NCBI GenBank assembly: GCA_022560025.1
Contig: JAFISE010000005.1
Location: forward strand, 1 to 64,000
Reading direction: 5' to 3'
Length of the DNA stretch: 64,000 nucleotides
Source of the DNA: Stagonosporopsis chrysanthemi
Lineage: Eukaryota; Ascomycota; Dothideomycetes; Pleosporales; Didymellaceae
Shown: one piece after another, positions 60,589 through 64,000 of the stretch
Position numbering within the stretch: position 1 is the first letter of the stretch
How the letters are laid out: every line of letters starts with the position of its first letter
Made by a program: the position numbers and the translations under genes
Notes under the pieces: generated by a model
Databases searched by the model: none
Told to the model about the DNA's origin: nothing
Seen by the model: only the letters and a program-made list of their open reading frames with translations

Positions 60589-62068
60589 CTACTGCTGGGG
60601 TCGGCGGGCGGTCCAGATATGACTGGGGAGCAAGGGGTCAGCACGGAGCCGTAGCGCCAATGAATTGGTACAACGGCCAAAGTCGAGGGGTCTGACTTAC
60701 ATGTTGTTGTACGCATGAATTTTGCGGTTGCAAATCTCCTTCTTGACGCCGTCGAGCAGTGGTCTGACGTGGGCGTTGAGATCCCACTGGTAGACACGGG
60801 TCAGGGGGGCGAATGAGAGAGCGTCGAGGCCCTCGGTGATGCCCAGGTTGTACCAGCGGCCAATGTCCTTTTGGTGGGGGTCGTTGGGCCACGAGTTGTA
60901 GGGGACGCGTATGACGGTTTCCTGGATGTCAATGAAGCCGGCGGCCTGCAGGTTCTGGCGGGTGCGGTGGTCGTATGCGATTGGGCGCGAGACGCGCCAT
61001 GTTGCGTCTGCGAGGTAGCCGTACCATTGGACCAGCTTGCCCTTGGGGTCGAGGGTGCCGTCGTCGCAGCGCGGCTGCATGTCAATCTCGACGTGCTCGA
61101 TCCAGCCGCTGCCGGGCTTCAGGTGGCTGGCGGGCGAGTTAGCGGGCCGCGTCGCATGCGCGCACAAGGGGGGGGCGGCGTACGCAAAGACTTTCTGGTA
61201 CAGCTCGGGCCAGCTCGTGACGCTGCCGCAGGCCATTCGTAGGTGGATCATGTCCCAGGAATCCTCGCCGAGCGACCACGGGCTCTCGTAGTCGCGTGGT
61301 ACACGGAAACGCAGATTCGGGGGGATTCTGCATGGGGCCAGCGTTAGTGGGCGCGCGGGCAGACGGGTGCAAGGGTCGACGTACCGTTCGGGCTGGATGT
61401 TGACCAGATCTAAGCCCAAAACCTGCAGAGTCACCGTCAGCTGTCTGTCTCGTCTCGTCTCATGCGGGCATGCAGATGCAGCACGGCGGGCCAGCGCACC
61501 TCGGCGTTTAGGAATTTGCTGCACTCGCGGTTAGCCTCGCCTGCCACCCAACGCAACACACGCTGCACGCAGCAGTCGCAGAGCCCAACTTACTCGGCCA
61601 TGTCGATCGCCCAGATGCCGGTGCCGGTGCCCAGGTCGAGGATGCGCGTCTCGCCGTGCTGTGGCACCGGCGCCTGGTGCAGCATGTCGCGCCGTGCGAC
61701 GGCGAAGAGCTTGTGGTAGATGTCCATGCGATCCTTTTCCGGCTGCAGTGCACGTTAGCACTCGCTCAGTCTGGTCTGGTCTGGTCTGGTCTGGTCTGGT
61801 CTGGTCTGTGGAGGGGGGAGGCGCCTGGGGGCTGGGGGCTGGGGGCGGGCGGCGACTCCGGGGGCGGGCGGGCGGCGGGCTCACCTCGTCGCACGGGTAC
61901 TGGTAGATGCCTCTGCGGTAGCCGTGGTAGTAGCGGCCATTTTCGAGGTAGTTGCTGTTCTGGGCGGGCACGGGCAATCTGCAGCGGGCGTCAGTCGTGG
62001 GCGGGCGCGGGCGTCGCACGGAGCGGGGAGGAGCGCTGCACTCACCCATTCGATGCCATTGTGACCAT
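60589..62068 (-). CDS. laeA: LaeA-type SAM-dependent methyltransferase, global regulator of secondary metabolism
   Basis: Nuclear methyltransferase-like partner of the velvet proteins (VelB-VeA-LaeA) that controls secondary-metabolite clusters and development. Eight exons on the minus strand: 62068-62046, 61978-61885, 61742-61594, 61518-61500, 61422-61385, 61327-61184, 61126-60701, 60622-60589 (introns 57-142 nt), all in phase, 308 residues. Landmarks: NGRYYHGYRRGIYQYPCDE (about 21-39), SAM motif I ILDLGTGTGIWAIDMA (73-88), VLGLDLVNIQPE, NLRFRVPRDYESPW, DSWDMIHLRMACGSVTSWPE, HLKPGSGWIEHVEIDMQPRC, GRWYNLGITEGLDALSFAPL, and the C-terminus KIHAYNNIHIWTARRP, which matches the LaeA ending (HAYNxLHIxTAR). 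Agreement runs over the full length with recalled Dothideomycete Lae1 proteins. One exon (KFLNAE) is only 19 nt. Confidence 0.93.
61500..61518 (-). other. 19-nt microexon of laeA
   Basis: Flanked by introns of 75 and 77 nt with standard CAG and GTGCGC borders. Contributes the last base of Asp plus six codons (KFLNAE) between SAM motif I and VLGLDL. Skipping it would shift the frame. Confidence 0.75.
61771..61808. repeat. (CTGGT)7 pentanucleotide microsatellite in a laeA intron
   Basis: Seven perfect copies plus a partial one, inside the 142-nt second intron of laeA (ACCAG on the sense strand). Confidence 0.92.
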
Positions 62069-62229
62069 TGGGGCGATGGAGGGCAGCAGGCAGGCCGCGT
62101 GGGCGTGGGCGGGGAGCGTCGACTAATATACGGCCTCGTCAGCCGGGCGGGGAGCGGGTGCCGTGCGCAGTCGCGGCAGGTCGCGGTGACGGGCAGCCGT
62201 GGGCGGCGGTGCTGGTAGCGGGCGGCGGG

Positions 62230-62320
62230 CGCGGTGTGTGGTGTGTGGTGCGGTGTGGTGCGGTGCGGTGCAATGTGGTGTGGTGTGGTCTGGTGCGGTG
62301 CGGCGTGTGGTGTGCTGGGC
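62230..62320 (+). repeat. G/T-rich (GTGTGGTGCG)-type irregular repeat
   Basis: About 90 bp composed almost only of G and T with scattered C, built from GTGTGGT, GGTGCGGT and GCGTGTGG units. Extreme strand asymmetry, about 160-250 bp upstream of the laeA ATG on the antisense side. Confidence 0.85.
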
Positions 62321-62901
62321 GGGCCGCTGTCGAGGGCGGGCTGCGGGCGAGGATGGCGGTTTTATTAGAGACGGCCCGCTGGGTTCGCGGAGTCGTGGGC
62401 GTGGGCGTGGGCGTGGGCGGGCAGGGCAGGGCGGCCGGGGTGCTCTCAGTCATCAGGGCAAGGGCAGCAGCGCTGCGGGAGGGTTTATAAGACGGCACCC
62501 GCTCGCCAGCACGCCCCTGCCCGTCGCCGCTCAAGCCCTCAGGCGCTCAAGCGGCCCTTTGCAGGCGCTGGGCTGCCCGTCTGCTTGTCCACTCGTCCAC
62601 TCCTCCACTCGTGCAGCTGCGCGTCCCCGAGCAGAGCCAGCCCGAGGCGGCTGGGTCCACTCGCTGGTGCTTCTGGGAACCGCCCGCGCATTAAGCCATT
62701 AACAGCACCACTATTAATTTGTAGCCCCGGTCCCTGTCACGGTGCCCTCGGAGCGCCGCCGCATCCGGCCTACTGCTGGTTCCATACCACTGCCTCGGGT
62801 CTGCCAGACCTGCGGATTCCCAGCCCGTGTGGTGTGCCCTGGAGCCCGCGCCCTCGCCGCCGGCCGGAGTGCTGTATGTACACAGTGTGTAGGCTGTAGG
62901 C

Positions 62902-62968
62902 TGTCGCTGTCGCTGTCGCTGTTGCTGTTGCTGTTGCTGTAGCTGTAGCTGTAGCTGTAGCTGTAGCT
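62902..62968 (+). repeat. Hexanucleotide array GCTGTC-GCTGTT-GCTGTA in blocks
   Basis: A six-base unit repeated about eleven times, whose last base changes in blocks: three copies ending C, then three ending T, then five ending A, closing with GCTGCC. Each variant forms a homogeneous block. Confidence 0.9.
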
Positions 62969-64000
62969 GCCATCCACGGCCATGACGGTGCAGCCAGCCA
63001 CTCCCCGCGTCTCGCCGACCGCCCGCGCCCGTCTTCGCTCTGCTCTGCGCGCCCCTGCTCGTGGCCTTGCCTCACCTCACCGCTCAGCGCACGAGAACTC
63101 TAGTGCAGGGTTATGCGCGTGAATGATGCCGCTGCTGCGTTGCGCTGCGTTGCCCTGCTCTGCCTCGCTGGGCCTGACCAACGAGAGAGTCGGAGAGACC
63201 AGCGAGAGACCAGCGAGAGACCAACGAGAGACCAACTGCACAGCTTCTGCCGGCGCCGAACGCATGCCCAATCGCCGCCGCCCGCCTGGGTCACCTCTGC
63301 CCCCATTCCACGTCCTGCTGGCTGCCAATGTCACCGCCCCCGTGAAACCGTGACAGATGCTGCAACCGCAGCAGCCCACCGCCCGCCATCGCTCATCGCC
63401 CATCGCCCATCGCCCATCACCCTCCGCCCTCCGCCCGGCATGCACGACGCTTTTGCACACTCGCCCGCCGTGAGCCTGTGGCCCTGGATCCGACACTCCG
63501 GCGCCAATTCCCGCCCTCTGCTAGCACATTTCTCAACCGACCCATTGCTGACGCGAGACGCCTGTTTTGGTCAGCGTCAGCTGCACGCTTGTGGAGAAGA
63601 CCCGTCTCCTGAGGCGCACTCCTGGTAAGCATGCCTTCGGCCTCCTGCATGTGCCCTCGCTGCGTTCGCGGTAACGAGCCGACTCTTGTCAACAAAAACA
63701 CCCTGCGCCCCGTGCAGCGACGAGAGTGCGCCCGCCATGGCACTTGAAAATCGTGCTTTCCGACTTACATCCATCATCGAGGCACGGTCGCTGCTGCATC
63801 AGTGCACCTTTCCTCGCTGCCCCGCGCCGGCCCGCTGGCGGCACCGCAAGGGGTTGGTTCCATAGCAACGCTGTCTAGTCAACCCCTGCGACAAGCTGCG
63901 CACGCGAAATTGCCATCCGTCTGCACTGCACTGCACTGTGCTCATTGACGTTGACGTTGACGCTGCTGCTCATTACCACACCTGCACCTCACCACCACGC

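Larger units (their letters stand above)
62069..64000. other. GC-rich region upstream of laeA
   Basis: Strongly GC-rich, packed with simple and strand-asymmetric repeats, with long overlapping open frames in several phases that reflect composition rather than genes. Holds the laeA promoter and 5' leader. An ATG at 63738 opens a short reading (MALENRAFRLTSIIEAR...) that could be the start of a further gene, but support is weak. No RNA gene found. Confidence 0.6.

Noticed and set aside
61531..62049. 172-codon minus-strand frame over laeA exons 1-3
   Set aside because: Reads through two good introns including the CTGGT repeat; spliced exons reproduce LaeA, this frame does not.
62139..62702. Several 100-170 codon frames in the GC-rich end
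   Set aside because: High GC suppresses stop codons in all phases. Sequences are simple-repeat translations such as TPTPTPTT and RGRGRGRG.
1..64000. tRNA, rRNA, CRISPR arrays, bacterial operons or ribosome-binding sites
   Set aside because: No convincing tRNA B-box context, rRNA segment or regularly spaced direct repeats were seen. The genes are intron-containing and eukaryotic, so bacterial features do not apply.
60589..64000. Secondary-metabolite cluster next to laeA
   Set aside because: No polyketide synthase, NRPS, terpene or tailoring gene is recognisable nearby. LaeA itself acts in trans and is not cluster-bound.

Overview
The window looks like a nuclear chromosome segment of a filamentous ascomycete. 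Genes carry many short introns (44-90 nt, GTRNGY donors, CTRAY-type branch sites, YAG acceptors), and the families seen are typical of fungi: Zn2Cys6 and C2H2 regulators, an AA9 lytic polysaccharide monooxygenase, a hybrid histidine kinase, Use1 and LaeA. Base composition is sharply bimodal, and the first 18.66 kb consists of C-to-T ruined transposons (RIP, repeat-induced point mutation). From recalled family resemblance, most clearly in LaeA, I infer Dothideomycetes, perhaps Pleosporales, with a plant-associated lifestyle. No database search was possible.

Layout. 1-18660: AT-rich block with no intact gene. It holds dead remnants of a plus-strand Ty3/gypsy chromovirus (about 2880-5870), a minus-strand Ty1/copia element (about 7195-10400) and a plus-strand hAT transposase (about 13900-16000). 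A roughly 285 bp segment is present in inverted orientation at 2359-2642 and 7195-7482. The switch to normal composition at 18660 is abrupt. 18861-27290: a possible catabolic mini-cluster, all on the plus strand: a Zn2Cys6 regulator, a PEP-mutase/isocitrate-lyase-superfamily lyase, a Dal5/Tna1-type MFS carrier, and a tannase/feruloyl-esterase pseudogene. 27291-30660: no gene seen. 30661-32586: two secreted proteins, an AA9 LPMO with a CBM1 and a 73-residue protein with ten cysteines. 32975-40209 (minus): a hybrid histidine kinase and a secreted GH31 alpha-glucosidase. 42237-43582 (minus): an unknown protein. 44634-45998: a disordered protein probably fused to a zinc-binding-loop (His-Me endonuclease-like) domain. 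46761-49812 (minus): an Smr-domain protein with a CaaX-like end, the SNARE Use1, and a small conserved-looking protein. 52628-55443: a C2H2 regulator with a 1.18 kb intron. 55908-56306 (minus): a small membrane-protein fragment whose intron contains a 26-nt homopolymer. 60589-62068 (minus): the global regulator LaeA in eight exons, one of 19 nt. The last 2 kb is GC-rich and full of simple repeats.

Functional reading. Extracellular attack on plant polymers (LPMO, alpha-glucosidase, dead tannase) sits beside uptake and small-acid metabolism (MFS, lyase, local regulator). Signalling and global regulation (histidine kinase, LaeA, C2H2 factor) and housekeeping trafficking (Use1) make up the rest. 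All exon structures were read by eye from splice signals and phase. Most multi-exon models close in frame, but they are not supported by transcripts.
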